In this document: piece after piece, positions 47,458 through 55,487 of the stretch
Numbering within the stretch: the stretch's first letter is position 1
Layout of the letters: every line of letters starts with the position of its first letter
IMG/VR virus record: IMGVR_UViG_3300042308_001371
Span: 17,766-81,765 of that record
From: a virus
Direction: 5' to 3' (one strand)
DNA length: 64,000 bases
Notes under the pieces: model-generated
What the model saw: the letters and a program-made list of their open reading frames with translations, nothing else
Told to the model about the DNA's origin: nothing
Databases searched by the model: none
Translations under genes and position numbers: made by a program

Positions 47458-48427
47458 CCATTCTCCCATGCCAACATAAGTTAAAGAACTCGCAAGGCTT
47501 TCCATAAAAATGACACTCTTTAGGCGAATTCTTTTTTGAAAAACTAGCACAAGCTATATTATTAAGTTTCTGCTCTACAATGTCAAATGTTTTTTGCTTA
47601 TGCTCATCAGAAATTGTATCCCTTATTATTTGAGTTCTTACCTTTGGATCTTTAACCCTAATCTTTTTTTGTAATACAACGTAAGAAGCTTCGGCACAAT
47701 TTTCAGCCTCGCAGTAAATAGCAAGTTGTACACTATTTGCTACAGAATCCTCTTTATAAGGCTCTGAGGATGTTTTATTATCGCAGATATGTCTTACAGT
47801 AGGATCATCTTTAAAACTTGCAATAAAGTCAATCTTGCCTCTAAGCTTATCTCCGGATTCATTTTCAAGGGATATTTCCTTTTGAATTTCAAATACTTCT
47901 TCTATATGAGGCAGTACATCTTTCTCATATGCTTCTATTAATAGTCTACCTTTACGATATAAACTAATCCAACAAAGATTATTTAACGCTATCTTAGATC
48001 CCTTTGGCAATTCCCCATCTGATTTTATTTTTTTCTTGCAGTAGACTATAAACTCTTCAAAGTCCACTATAGATGGATATCTAGTGTTGAGCATGACAAT
48101 ATCTTGAGCTTGTAGTATATTCAAATCACAATCAGAAAAAAAATACTCACATAGAGGATTCCTTTCCAGTAATTGACCATTTTGCTCTATCATCCACTTA
48201 TCGAATACAGAGTAAGCATTTTCATTTAAAAGTAAATCTAATTCTACATCAGTTAGATATTGCTTTTTCTTTAAAAGAAGTAACTCCATAGCAGCATCAA
48301 TAGCTGAACCAAAAAATAAAGGACTGGGTATTTTTTCAGAGGCTAACTTTTCTCTATACCTAAGTCTATACTTTTCAGAGCATTGCTCAAAACAGTCTAA
48401 AGCAGAAAATGAAACATTAATACTCAA
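47435..48427 (-). CDS. PD-(D/E)XK nuclease of RecB/Cas4 type
   Basis: A 330-residue protein with a TTG start forming a TTGA overlap with the small gene upstream. The N-terminus has FSALDCFEQCSEKYRLRY (the RecB-nuclease opening with Cys). The catalytic core is GKIDFIASF (Asp), ICDNKTSS (D-x-K) and QLAIYCEA (Q-x-x-x-Y). The C-terminus has KECHFYGKPCEFFNLC, which with the N-terminal Cys could hold an iron-sulfur cluster as in Cas4 and AddB. Probably a 5'-3' exonuclease working with ERF. No CRISPR array is present. Confidence 0.8.
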   Translation of the reverse strand: MSINVSFSALDCFEQCSEKYRLRYREKLASEKIPSPLFFGSAIDAAMELLLLKKKQYLTDVELDLLLNENAYSVFDKWMIEQNGQLLERNPLCEYFFSDCDLNILQAQDIVMLNTRYPSIVDFEEFIVYCKKKIKSDGELPKGSKIALNNLCWISLYRKGRLLIEAYEKDVLPHIEEVFEIQKEISLENESGDKLRGKIDFIASFKDDPTVRHICDNKTSSEPYKEDSVANSVQLAIYCEAENCAEASYVVLQKKIRVKDPKVRTQIIRDTISDEHKQKTFDIVEQKLNNIACASFSKKNSPKECHFYGKPCEFFNLCWHGRMDGLKKRS

Positions 48428-48597
48428 AGTAACTCCAATAGTAGACTAGAAGGCTTTACAAATCTACTGGCATGATGATGGAAGAATCTTCCGTCTATGT
48501 AAATACTAAAGCCCTCTTGGTCAATAATTACTTGATATATGCCAATTGGACATCTGTCTAAGTATGGATCTATGAGTAGCATTGAAATTAAGTTCAT
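48424..48597 (-). CDS. small protein with SSLLLELL tail
   Basis: A 57-residue frame joined on both sides by overlaps: ATG at 48597 overlaps the lipoprotein stop, and TGA overlaps the nuclease TTG start. GIYQVIIDQEGFSIYIDGRF forms a small beta domain, ending KPSSLLLELL. TTGGAG inside the L-E codons is the ribosome site of the nuclease gene. Confidence 0.65.
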   Translation of the reverse strand: MNLISMLLIDPYLDRCPIGIYQVIIDQEGFSIYIDGRFFHHHASRFVKPSSLLLELL

Positions 48598-48716
48598 CTA
48601 AGTCTACCAGATTGATCTGGGTTAACTGTAGATTCTTTAGGATCTACTACCATACCTTGGTTAGAGGCACAAGAAATAAAAAATCCAAGCAAAAATAGCA
48701 ATATAAAAGTTCTCAT
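48594..48716 (-). CDS. short lipoprotein, possible outer spanin
   Basis: A 40-residue protein with a signal sequence (RTFILLFLLGFFISC) ending in Cys16, a probable lipobox, and a short mature part (ASNQGMVVDPKESTVNPDQS). AGAGGG precedes the ATG. Size and form match Rz1-type outer-membrane spanins, which are usually Pro-rich; here only two Pro are found, so the role is uncertain. Confidence 0.6.
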   Translation of the reverse strand: MRTFILLFLLGFFISCASNQGMVVDPKESTVNPDQSGRLR

Positions 48717-48730
48717 TTACCCTCTACTGA

Positions 48731-50587
48731 TTAAAAATTTACTTCACAAGCCCCACCTGCACAAGCAGCTTCAGAACTTAGATCTGTATTATCTTCTTGT
48801 TCGATTACTTTTGTCAAATCAATATTCTTTAATGTAGCGTACAAGCTATCAAACTTTTCTTTAGAGCACTCCTCAAAAGGAGCTTGAATATATGAATGAT
48901 CATTTCTAGGAAGCACAGAAAGTCCATTATAACAATCCCTATTGTCCCACATCCACTCTGCAACATTATCCCATTCAGTATCACCTACAGATATAGTAGC
49001 CGAAACATTATGAGTATTATCACCCTTTCTATGCCCAACTTTAACCCACTCTGACGAGAACTTCTTAATTCGCTCTAATAGTTGAATTGCACTCTCAGTT
49101 CTAAAAATAGCAGTTTCAGGAGCTTTAACAGGAATTCCTACAACAGCTTGTTCCGTAGGTTTGAAGAATTCATCTTGAACAATTTCAGGATGATTTTTAG
49201 CTAGAAATTTGTAGATTGTTTCGTTTTTACCAAATCGTATATTACGAATATAATACTCACTATGCCAAGCATGAATACCAGAACTAGACCCAACAACCAA
49301 GGAAGTGGTCCCTGATGGTTTAATACAAGTTGTCCTAGCAGCCACGTTAATCCCAATAATGGTAGCAACACGTTCATTCTCCTGTTTTACAATACTGGAA
49401 GCAGATTCTAAATTAAAATTAAGAATATTACCTGAAGCAATTCCTGTAATTCCAACTCCTATTAATGAGTCTTTTTCTGTTGTCTTTTTCCAAATATCTC
49501 TAAGATAGTGGAAATCTGTATATCCGGCTTGGAGAGTGCCGAGAAATGCTGCGGCTCTAGATCTATCTTCTAAATCCCCTTGACTCACTATATCACTTCC
49601 ATTAATTTCCGTCAAGTTACAAAATTGGAATGGTCTTAATGCAATTTCACAGCATGGATTAGTTCCCCAATCTGCATTATTGCTAAAGTATAATCCCGGC
49701 TCACCAGATCCAGAGGCTTTAATTTTAGACCATAATTCCATAAATTTATCTTTAGTAACCTTATGTCTAATTACTACAGCCGAGTTATTTGCTCGTCCTC
49801 TCTGAGGATTTAATTCCCACCAGTTACCAAATTTACATGTTAGCATTTCATTGTCATCGATATCAAATAGGCATATCAAAGCGGCTCGTCTAATTCCACC
49901 AGAAAGTACCGCATCTGCAATGAAGCATAACATATCATGTACTTCTAAGGTAGATAGCTTATCCCCAATGCTTTTTCTGTCCAATATTCTTTGGAGATTA
50001 AATAGGCAAGTCTTTAATGGTTCAGCTCCGGGGGCTTTACCTCCACTAGTTACGAGTTCCTCTCCTTTTGCACGAATATCAGAAAAATCAAATAGGGGAA
50101 ATGACTTTCCATGAAAGTAAGCTTCCATGAGTTTTTTAATTGCATTAGCCCATCCTTGAATGGAATCTTCAATTAAAAATCTTCTTGCTCTTCCCGGCTT
50201 TACTACCTCACCTATATGCTCTACATGATGCTTTTGAACAGAATAACCTAAGCCAGTACCTCCCAATAAAAGAAACATGGCTTCAGAAAAGATCTTATAG
50301 TTATCCGCAGGAGCATAAGCACAGTTAAATATTCTATTAGGACTAACTTCAATAGGTTTTCCTGCAAACTGCATAGAGCGCATAGACGGTAGGATCTTTT
50401 TAGGAATTACAAAATTGTTATATAAACTAATAATTTCAAAATCTAATTGAGGATATTTTTTTAAATGCATGTCTCTATTTCTTAGACAAATTTCTTCCCA
50501 AGTCTCTCTTCTATTTTTGCTTTTATCAAATTTAGCATACTTAGAAAATACTGTAATATCTGACATAATCTTAACACTTTTGTCCAT
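48731..50587 (-). CDS. nrdJ: class II (B12-dependent) ribonucleotide reductase
   Basis: A 618-residue protein of the monomeric adenosylcobalamin-dependent type. FNCAYAPADN holds the first active-site Cys, GTNPCCEIALRPFQFCNLTEIN the thiyl-radical Cys and conserved N-x-C-x-E, and CIKPSGTTSLVVGSSSG the phosphate-binding loop. The C-terminus CAGGACEVNF carries the redox-active Cys pair like the CxxxxC of Lactobacillus RTPR. It is shorter than RTPR (739 residues). It makes deoxynucleotides without a second subunit, so the host must supply cobalamin. AGGAGAAATA precedes the ATG. Confidence 0.93.
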   Translation of the reverse strand: MDKSVKIMSDITVFSKYAKFDKSKNRRETWEEICLRNRDMHLKKYPQLDFEIISLYNNFVIPKKILPSMRSMQFAGKPIEVSPNRIFNCAYAPADNYKIFSEAMFLLLGGTGLGYSVQKHHVEHIGEVVKPGRARRFLIEDSIQGWANAIKKLMEAYFHGKSFPLFDFSDIRAKGEELVTSGGKAPGAEPLKTCLFNLQRILDRKSIGDKLSTLEVHDMLCFIADAVLSGGIRRAALICLFDIDDNEMLTCKFGNWWELNPQRGRANNSAVVIRHKVTKDKFMELWSKIKASGSGEPGLYFSNNADWGTNPCCEIALRPFQFCNLTEINGSDIVSQGDLEDRSRAAAFLGTLQAGYTDFHYLRDIWKKTTEKDSLIGVGITGIASGNILNFNLESASSIVKQENERVATIIGINVAARTTCIKPSGTTSLVVGSSSGIHAWHSEYYIRNIRFGKNETIYKFLAKNHPEIVQDEFFKPTEQAVVGIPVKAPETAIFRTESAIQLLERIKKFSSEWVKVGHRKGDNTHNVSATISVGDTEWDNVAEWMWDNRDCYNGLSVLPRNDHSYIQAPFEECSKEKFDSLYATLKNIDLTKVIEQEDNTDLSSEAACAGGACEVNF

Positions 50588-50619
50588 TATTTCTCCTATC
50601 TGTTGTTTTCGACAAAACC

Positions 50620-50648
50620 ATTATAGCACTTTCTTTTAAATTTTTAAA
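50620..50648 (-). promoter_or_regulatory. promoter for the ribonucleotide reductase gene
   Basis: On the - strand: TTTAAA, 17-base spacer ending in TGC, TATAAT. The extended -10 (TGCTATAAT) compensates for a poor -35 box. Confidence 0.65.
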
Positions 50649-51011
50649 TCATTTTCTCATGGCATTCATCACTTTTTTATAGTAAATAAAACTACTTGGA
50701 TGTTTAATTTTCCTAGCACCTTTAATTCCAAGATTGTAACATATAACCCAAGTGTTGTTAGCCTTATGAATACAATCCTGCTTAGCTTTTTTTAATAACT
50801 GAACCCCTCTTTCTATATTGGTACAGCTATTTAATAATTGTAGTTGACTCTCTGGAACAAATTGGTGCCTAATTTGCATCAATCCAGAATCTCCATTGCT
50901 ACCTATAGAAAATGGATTCTCCTTGCTCTCAACTTGTATGATTGCATTTGTTAGAGTAGGATTTAATCCAGACATGAGAGAATAGAATAGCACACATGAA
51001 TACATACTCAT
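50649..51011 (-). CDS. exported SLT-type lytic transglycosylase
   Basis: A 120-residue protein. The start at 51011 overlaps the upstream stop (ATGA) with CGGAG before it, and gives a signal peptide (SMYSCVLFYSLMSGLNPTLT). NAIIQVESKENPFSIGSNGD then SGLMQIR is the Slt catalytic region: Glu in VES, followed by G-x-x-G-L-M-Q-I. It cleaves peptidoglycan glycan strands from the periplasm. It may be an export endolysin, or help entry or virion release. Confidence 0.85.
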   Translation of the reverse strand: MSMYSCVLFYSLMSGLNPTLTNAIIQVESKENPFSIGSNGDSGLMQIRHQFVPESQLQLLNSCTNIERGVQLLKKAKQDCIHKANNTWVICYNLGIKGARKIKHPSSFIYYKKVMNAMRK

Positions 51012-51250
51012 AGCAACTCCGATTCTAATCCTGACAATATTCTCCATCCATAAAGATTAAAGCATTCTAACGCTGTTTTAACTTTAATTATATGATGAAA
51101 CTCATTAGTAACTGCATCTTCTGAGGAATCTATCCAGATAAAAGTAAATTCATCTTTTGTAAGCTCACTACATAAGCCGTATACGTTAGGATCTTCCCTA
51201 GTGGGTTTAAATTTCATACCTATAAAGAGATTATCCATATTTATATTCAT
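51008..51250 (-). CDS. small protein with SGLESELL tail
   Basis: An 80-residue beta-rich protein (LFIGMKFKPTREDPNVYGL, TKDEFTFIWIDSSEDA) ending RILSGLESELL. TCGGAG in the S-E codons is the ribosome site for the transglycosylase. Member of the tail-sharing group. Confidence 0.65.
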   Translation of the reverse strand: MNINMDNLFIGMKFKPTREDPNVYGLCSELTKDEFTFIWIDSSEDAVTNEFHHIIKVKTALECFNLYGWRILSGLESELL

Positions 51251-51380
51251 TTAGTTTATCCAATAAAATATTTAATAGAACTATTATAAATCCCTTTGCT
51301 ATAAAAAATAATACTACTTTTATAAGAATTAGTATAAACAATAGTCTAAAAATAGTATCTTGTATATTTTCTAGCTTCAT
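51231..51380 (-). CDS. small membrane protein
   Basis: A 49-residue protein. Its ATG overlaps the stop of the VWA gene (TAATG). Two long hydrophobic segments (IFRLLFILILIKVVLFFIAK and FIIVLLNILLDKL). A holin-like role is possible because the transglycosylase follows closely. Confidence 0.6.
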   Translation of the reverse strand: MKLENIQDTIFRLLFILILIKVVLFFIAKGFIIVLLNILLDKLNEYKYG

Positions 51381-52573
51381 TATTCTTTTTCCAGATAGAT
51401 TACCTTTCCAAATTCTGCAGGGGCTGGAGATTTTCTTACTCCTACCCATAGAAAAGGCTTATTAGGATTTTCTGGAGTATCTGCAGTGTCAAAATCACCA
51501 CAGTATAAAATGCCGTCAACCTTTAATTCTACAGCTTTTTTAATAGCCGGATTGTATGCGGTCCCGCCCCTACCTTTAAAATTGGGAGTCTTACCTGCTT
51601 CAAATTCATATACATTTTGTACAATACAATCTGCTTCGATAACTGTAATTTTAACTCCACATGCTCCAATAGATTGCATTTCTGCCCAAAACATTGACAA
51701 TTCCTCATCGCTTACCGATCCAGAAGTATCTACACATAGACCCAAATGAAGTTCTGGCTTCTTTTTACTCCCCGGCTGCAAAATTCCATATCTTCTATTT
51801 CTTTTTTTTCTAGTTGGAATTCTACTACTCTTTAAAGTATTAACATAAAATTGTCTTAATTGCTGTTTCCAATTAACTTGACTCTTGTTCATATCACTTA
51901 CTAAGCCAACTAAATCACTAGGCAGATTACCAATGCCTCCAATTGATTTAACTGAATCGTTAACCGCTTGCTTGGCTACTTCCTTCTGCATCTCTGCATT
52001 TCCTTCAGACTTATCCCAAACAGAATGGTCATCGATAGTATCCCCCAAGCCGTCACCCTCTGGTAGTATATCCGAGTTTTCTTCTGCAAATTGATTTATT
52101 CTATTGTAATAATACTCAGCCATTTGACCTTCAATCATGGGAGTAAAAGCCCTTTTTGCATTGTCTTTGGCATTAGCCTTCTCTATCATTGCCTTCATCA
52201 TTTCATTAATGGACTTAATAGTAACTCCACCTATTTTTTCAACTGTAGCAACTAAATCATGTGTATTAATAGTTGCATCTGTTGCAATATTAAATCTTTT
52301 ATGTAGTTCTGCATTAACTACTCCAATCTGTTTTGCGCGAATAATATGCTCTTGTAGAATGTGAGCGCACTCATGTTTTAATACCTTAACAACATCGATT
52401 AGATCTAAACTTTCAATCCAATCCTCGTTATAAATTAGATTTATTTTATCTGTAATAAAAACTCCGGCAGTAGGAATCTTATCAGTCTTATTAATTTTCA
52501 TCTTAGAGATCAAATGCCCATAAAATGGTTCAGAAAAAATGAGAGCTGTTATTGCTTGTTGGAACTTATTCAT
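51380..52573 (-). CDS. VWA-like protein with HExxH metallopeptidase domain
   Basis: A 397-residue protein. The N-terminal domain carries VVKVLKHECAHILQEH (H-E-x-x-H, residues 67-71, zinc ligands). The C-terminal domain starts LHLGLCVDTSGSVSDEEL (MIDAS metal site D-x-S-x-S) and continues FKGRGGTAYNPAIKKAV and GILYCGDFDTAD. This is the DUF2201-type fusion that pairs with MoxR AAA+ ATPases, as here with the next gene upstream. It likely forms a chaperone or metalloprotein-maturation complex. Confidence 0.85.
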   Translation of the reverse strand: MNKFQQAITALIFSEPFYGHLISKMKINKTDKIPTAGVFITDKINLIYNEDWIESLDLIDVVKVLKHECAHILQEHIIRAKQIGVVNAELHKRFNIATDATINTHDLVATVEKIGGVTIKSINEMMKAMIEKANAKDNAKRAFTPMIEGQMAEYYYNRINQFAEENSDILPEGDGLGDTIDDHSVWDKSEGNAEMQKEVAKQAVNDSVKSIGGIGNLPSDLVGLVSDMNKSQVNWKQQLRQFYVNTLKSSRIPTRKKRNRRYGILQPGSKKKPELHLGLCVDTSGSVSDEELSMFWAEMQSIGACGVKITVIEADCIVQNVYEFEAGKTPNFKGRGGTAYNPAIKKAVELKVDGILYCGDFDTADTPENPNKPFLWVGVRKSPAPAEFGKVIYLEKE

Positions 52574-52636
52574 ATATCTCCTAGTAAAAAAATGGGCAAG
52601 GTATTTATAGCCTTGCCCTTAGCTTAGTCTTATACA

Positions 52637-52665
52637 ATAATACAGGAGTTAAATTATTGCGTCAA
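52637..52665 (-). promoter_or_regulatory. sigma70-like promoter for the VWA gene
   Basis: On the - strand: TTGACG, 17-base spacer ending TG, TATTAT. It sits in the gap between the MoxR and VWA genes. Confidence 0.65.
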
Positions 52666-52666
52666 G

Positions 52667-53854
52667 TTAAAAAGGTATATCAGAGTTTTCAAATGCTTTA
52701 GCTTTAGCTTTAGCTTCCCTCTCTTCTTTAGCCGTTTTATATGCATCTTTTGCAAGCCTAGCTTCTCTTGTCTTTTCTACTAATTGTTTATTCTCTAGTA
52801 CATAAGCCTTCATGTTAACATCTGTCGAAAATTGAGCAACCTCTCTTAAGGGCAGCAAAAAAGCATACAAATTTTCTACAGGGCAGTCTAAAAGAAATGC
52901 CACTAGATTTTTAGCATTATTGTCAGTTAGTGTAGTTGCTTTAAGTCTAATTACTAGCTCCTCAGAAACATTAGAGCAAACTGTAGCGATGATATCGGCT
53001 CTAGGTGCTTCAATATCTTCTAGAGTAACTGGGTTTTTAAAATTCTTAATAAAACTAGTTCTACTCTTTTCATAATTATCTAGAATATCTTTTGCATCAA
53101 CAATTTTTACTTGGTTTTCCTTCCACGAACTATAGGCAATCATACTAGTAGTTCCTACAATGCCCATACCTGCTTCTCTAAAAAGATTCTCTGGCATACT
53201 GGTTAGTTCCAATTTTTGAAGTCTATCCCATGATCTTCGTGAAGGTTTAACAAAATCTAAGGTAACAGCTTTAAGATCAGTTTCTTCTAGAAGTTTTGTC
53301 TGTTGACGTAAGAAATCACTTACTGGACTATTAGTATATCGACCAGTCATATATTCATGAAATTCTTCATGAGTAGGATCTAGATTAATATGAACAAAAC
53401 GATCTGCAAAAGCCTTATCTGCAAAGTCAAGAACAGAATAGTCATCGGTGGCCGGATTCATTGCCATGATAATGGCAGAATCTTTCGGTAACGTATAATC
53501 ATGTAAGGTTCCTTCTAGAGCCAATTGAAAGATAGCTTGGAGTAGTTCTTTTGATGCTCTGTTAAGCTCATCAAAGAAAAGAATTGACTTAGGATTTTTA
53601 GGTAACTTTTCAGGATGGACAAAGCTAACTGATAAAGCTTTACCAGAACTATCCCTATTAAATTCTGGAAGACCTAGCAAGTCTCCATTGTCGGACATTT
53701 GACCAAGAAAGAATGGGTGAAATGTATAACCATTTTCCTTAGCGTACTGAGCTACTACTGAAGACTTCCCAATCCCATGCTTTCCGATAATATTAGGCAC
53801 AAGCCCAGACTCAATAATGAATGGAAGTGATTGTTTAAGTTGTGTGATATTCAT
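52667..53854 (-). CDS. MoxR-family AAA+ ATPase
   Basis: A 395-residue protein. Walker A IIGKHGIGKSSVV, Walker B SILFFDELNRASKE, sensor 1 AIIMAMNPATDDYSVLDF, arginine finger region FADRFVHINLD. The position of a loop before DELNRA and the C-terminal helical lid fit MoxR/NorQ-like remodellers. The last 35 residues are a Lys/Glu/Ala helix. Such ATPases act with VWA partners; the partner gene follows at 51380. Confidence 0.88.
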   Translation of the reverse strand: MNITQLKQSLPFIIESGLVPNIIGKHGIGKSSVVAQYAKENGYTFHPFFLGQMSDNGDLLGLPEFNRDSSGKALSVSFVHPEKLPKNPKSILFFDELNRASKELLQAIFQLALEGTLHDYTLPKDSAIIMAMNPATDDYSVLDFADKAFADRFVHINLDPTHEEFHEYMTGRYTNSPVSDFLRQQTKLLEETDLKAVTLDFVKPSRRSWDRLQKLELTSMPENLFREAGMGIVGTTSMIAYSSWKENQVKIVDAKDILDNYEKSRTSFIKNFKNPVTLEDIEAPRADIIATVCSNVSEELVIRLKATTLTDNNAKNLVAFLLDCPVENLYAFLLPLREVAQFSTDVNMKAYVLENKQLVEKTREARLAKDAYKTAKEEREAKAKAKAFENSDIPF

Positions 53855-53889
53855 AATTTCTCCTGTTATCAGTTAAGTAGCCTTTAATT

Positions 53890-53918
53890 ATTATAATTTA
53901 TTTTACATTTTGTGTCAA
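53890..53918 (-). promoter_or_regulatory. promoter for the MoxR gene
   Basis: On the - strand: TTGACA, 17-base spacer, TATAAT, a perfect sigma70 consensus. It overlaps the last codons of the upstream gene. Confidence 0.8.
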
Positions 53919-54290
53919 TTTATTTTTATTCTTACTTCTAATTACTTCACCAATACAGCATTCTTTACATGCCGCCCTCACCCCTCCCTTTGATGTTTTA
54001 TGGGGTGAAAAGGAAATAAACGGTTTATTTTTACGACATTTAGTACATACCTTTTCTCTAAAATTTACTATTTTATAATCTTTAACTATGCGCCTAGTAT
54101 CTTTTTTTTGCTTTAAACACAATCTAATAAATTCATCCCCCACCTTTATCCTTCTTTCATCTGCACTTACTAAATCTAATATCTGCACTTCTAGATTATT
54201 CTTATCTTCAATCGGAGTAGACTTAAAAACTTTATTAAAAGTTTTAACATCTTGTTTAGGCATATTCTCAAAAATATCTATAATACTCAT
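53898..54290 (-). CDS. zinc-finger protein, HNH-like ribbon
   Basis: A 130-residue protein. The C-terminal half has VCTKCRKNKPFISFSPHKTS and, later, AACKECC, the CxxC...CxxC ribbon common to phage HNH and recombination proteins, but the HNH histidines are not evident. The N-terminal half is helical. It starts by ATGA overlap with the winged-helix gene upstream. Confidence 0.6.
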   Translation of the reverse strand: MSIIDIFENMPKQDVKTFNKVFKSTPIEDKNNLEVQILDLVSADERRIKVGDEFIRLCLKQKKDTRRIVKDYKIVNFREKVCTKCRKNKPFISFSPHKTSKGGVRAACKECCIGEVIRSKNKNKLTQNVK

Positions 54291-54607
54291 TGTAACTCCT
54301 TCAAGGTTAGTATTTTATTCTTACCATATTTTCTCTGAGTGATATACCCTAATTTTTCCAAATTGTTGGCACCGCTTCTGATAGTTCTAAATGATAAGCA
54401 AGTGTTATTTAACAAAGTAGTGAGCGAATGAATTTGTTTAGTATCCCTGACCGCTATAAAGATCATAAATTCAGATAAGGTAAGTTTTTTATAATAATCT
54501 GGAAAACTTAAATTAGTCTCACTTCCAGAAATATCTTTTAATTCTCTTTTCTTTTTTAAGTAATATCTTTTATTTCTTCTCTGCTTGCCTGTTTGTTTTG
54601 TTGTCAT
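54287..54607 (-). CDS. winged-helix transcription regulator-like protein
   Basis: A 106-residue protein. Residues about 45-106 (LSEFMIFIAVRDTKQIHSLT, FRTIRSGANNLEKLGYITQR) form a helix-turn-helix with wing like MarR/replication-repressor folds. The N-terminus is strongly basic (KQTGKQRRNKRYYLKKKREL). It is a likely phage regulator; a strong promoter lies upstream. Confidence 0.7.
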   Translation of the reverse strand: MTTKQTGKQRRNKRYYLKKKRELKDISGSETNLSFPDYYKKLTLSEFMIFIAVRDTKQIHSLTTLLNNTCLSFRTIRSGANNLEKLGYITQRKYGKNKILTLKELQ

Positions 54608-54625
54608 TGCTTCCCCCTTACACTT

Positions 54626-54654
54626 ATTATATAGACATTTAATGCAAGTGTCAA
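54626..54654 (-). promoter_or_regulatory. promoter for the winged-helix gene
   Basis: On the - strand: TTGACA, 17-base spacer, TATAAT, a full consensus sigma70 promoter in the gap before 54607. Confidence 0.8.
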
Positions 54655-54803
54655 TTTTTTAATTCGGAGCATTTATATGTAGAATATTTAATAGTATTGC
54701 TATAATACTTTCCAATCTTTTCACAATTAGATTTATTTATAAATTTATATCCGTACTTGACCTCACCATGAATCATAGTTATGGTCAAAATCCAAAATAT
54801 CAC
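54651..54803 (-). CDS. small exported protein
   Basis: A 50-residue protein. GTG at 54803 forms a GTGA overlap with the upstream stop and has GGAG before it; a longer frame from 54869 overlaps the neighbour more. IFWILTITMIHGEVKYG is a likely signal sequence, and the mature part is basic with two Cys (SNCEKIGKYY, YKCSELKN). Confidence 0.55.
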   Translation of the reverse strand: MIFWILTITMIHGEVKYGYKFINKSNCEKIGKYYSNTIKYSTYKCSELKN

Positions 54804-55036
54804 ATAAGCTCCATTTCTAAAGAAGTAAGTTTTTGATCTAAAATCTCGGGAAATTTCATAAAATCCCACCTCTGTTCATAAGGTGGTTCATTTAATAGTG
54901 TATATAAAGCGATATTATAACCAACATAGTGGATTTTCATCACATTACTCGGATTTAATCCATCATGCTCCCAAATTTTATAAAATTCCCCTATCTTTGG
55001 TTTTTGAGTATCCGCTTTTTTTAAATTCCTTTTCAA
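54800..55036 (-). CDS. small SH3-like protein with TSLEMELM tail
   Basis: A 78-residue protein with a TTG start after a perfect AGGAG (six bases upstream). KIGEFYKIWEHDGLNPSNVM opens the fold; it ends KLTSLEMELM. ATGGAG in the M-E codons is the ribosome site of the next gene. It overlaps the upstream gene by 59 bases. Confidence 0.65.
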   Translation of the reverse strand: MKRNLKKADTQKPKIGEFYKIWEHDGLNPSNVMKIHYVGYNIALYTLLNEPPYEQRWDFMKFPEILDQKLTSLEMELM

Positions 55037-55262
55037 ATTTAACTCCTAGCTTTTGAAGTTCTCGTCTTATCATTCGTCTTAGTACGTTTCTATTAGTGCT
55101 AAAATACTCTTTAATGATATTTCTACGTTTAAAGTTTAATATTTTACCATATCCATTTATAAAGTTAATTTTAGCATAATAAGAAACCCCAGAAGATGAT
55201 ATAATTTCATCGCTCTGGAGTTCGCCTGTTTTTAGTTTAGTGTATTTAATGCGATAAGTCAA
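54978..55262 (-). CDS. hypothetical basic protein
   Basis: A 94-residue protein: a beta N-terminus (TYRIKYTKLKTGELQSDEI, GVSYYAKINFINGYGKIL) and a very basic C-terminus (NVLRRMIRRELQKLGVKF). It may bind nucleic acid. Overlap with the next gene is long. Confidence 0.55.
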   Translation of the reverse strand: MTYRIKYTKLKTGELQSDEIISSSGVSYYAKINFINGYGKILNFKRRNIIKEYFSTNRNVLRRMIRRELQKLGVKFEKEFKKSGYSKTKDRGIL

Positions 55263-55265
55263 ATA

Positions 55266-55487
55266 CTATTCTCCTAAAATTATTCTTTTAACAACGTCAT
55301 CTGTTAAGTCTACAGTAATTAAAGCCTGTTTAAGAGTTTTACTTGTAATGTCTAAATTGGTGCCATGTTCTACAACTTGGAATGATTCTTTATTCCTAAG
55401 CTTACTAACTAAATAGTTTAGCGTTACATAACTCTTTGTTGTTTTACTGTAAAGCTTACGGTTTTTAAATTTCTTAATTGTTTCCAT
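55266..55487 (-). CDS. PHB/PhaR-type DNA-binding domain protein
   Basis: A 73-residue protein. The start at 55487 is set by AAGGAG eight bases before. ETIKKFKNRKLYSKTTKSYV, then TLNYLVSKLRNKESFQVVEH and LDITSKTLKQAL match the N-terminal DNA-binding domain of PhaR-type polyhydroxyalkanoate regulators (K-x-Y-x-N-R-x-L-Y-D, then Y-I-T-L-x-x-L-x-x-L-V). It is unusual in a phage and probably serves as a small regulator. Confidence 0.72.
   Translation of the reverse strand: METIKKFKNRKLYSKTTKSYVTLNYLVSKLRNKESFQVVEHGTNLDITSKTLKQALITVDLTDDVVKRIILGE

Noticed and set aside
47435-48427. Cas4 of a CRISPR system
   Set aside because: No repeat-spacer array or other Cas gene is present; the setting beside ERF fits a recombination nuclease.
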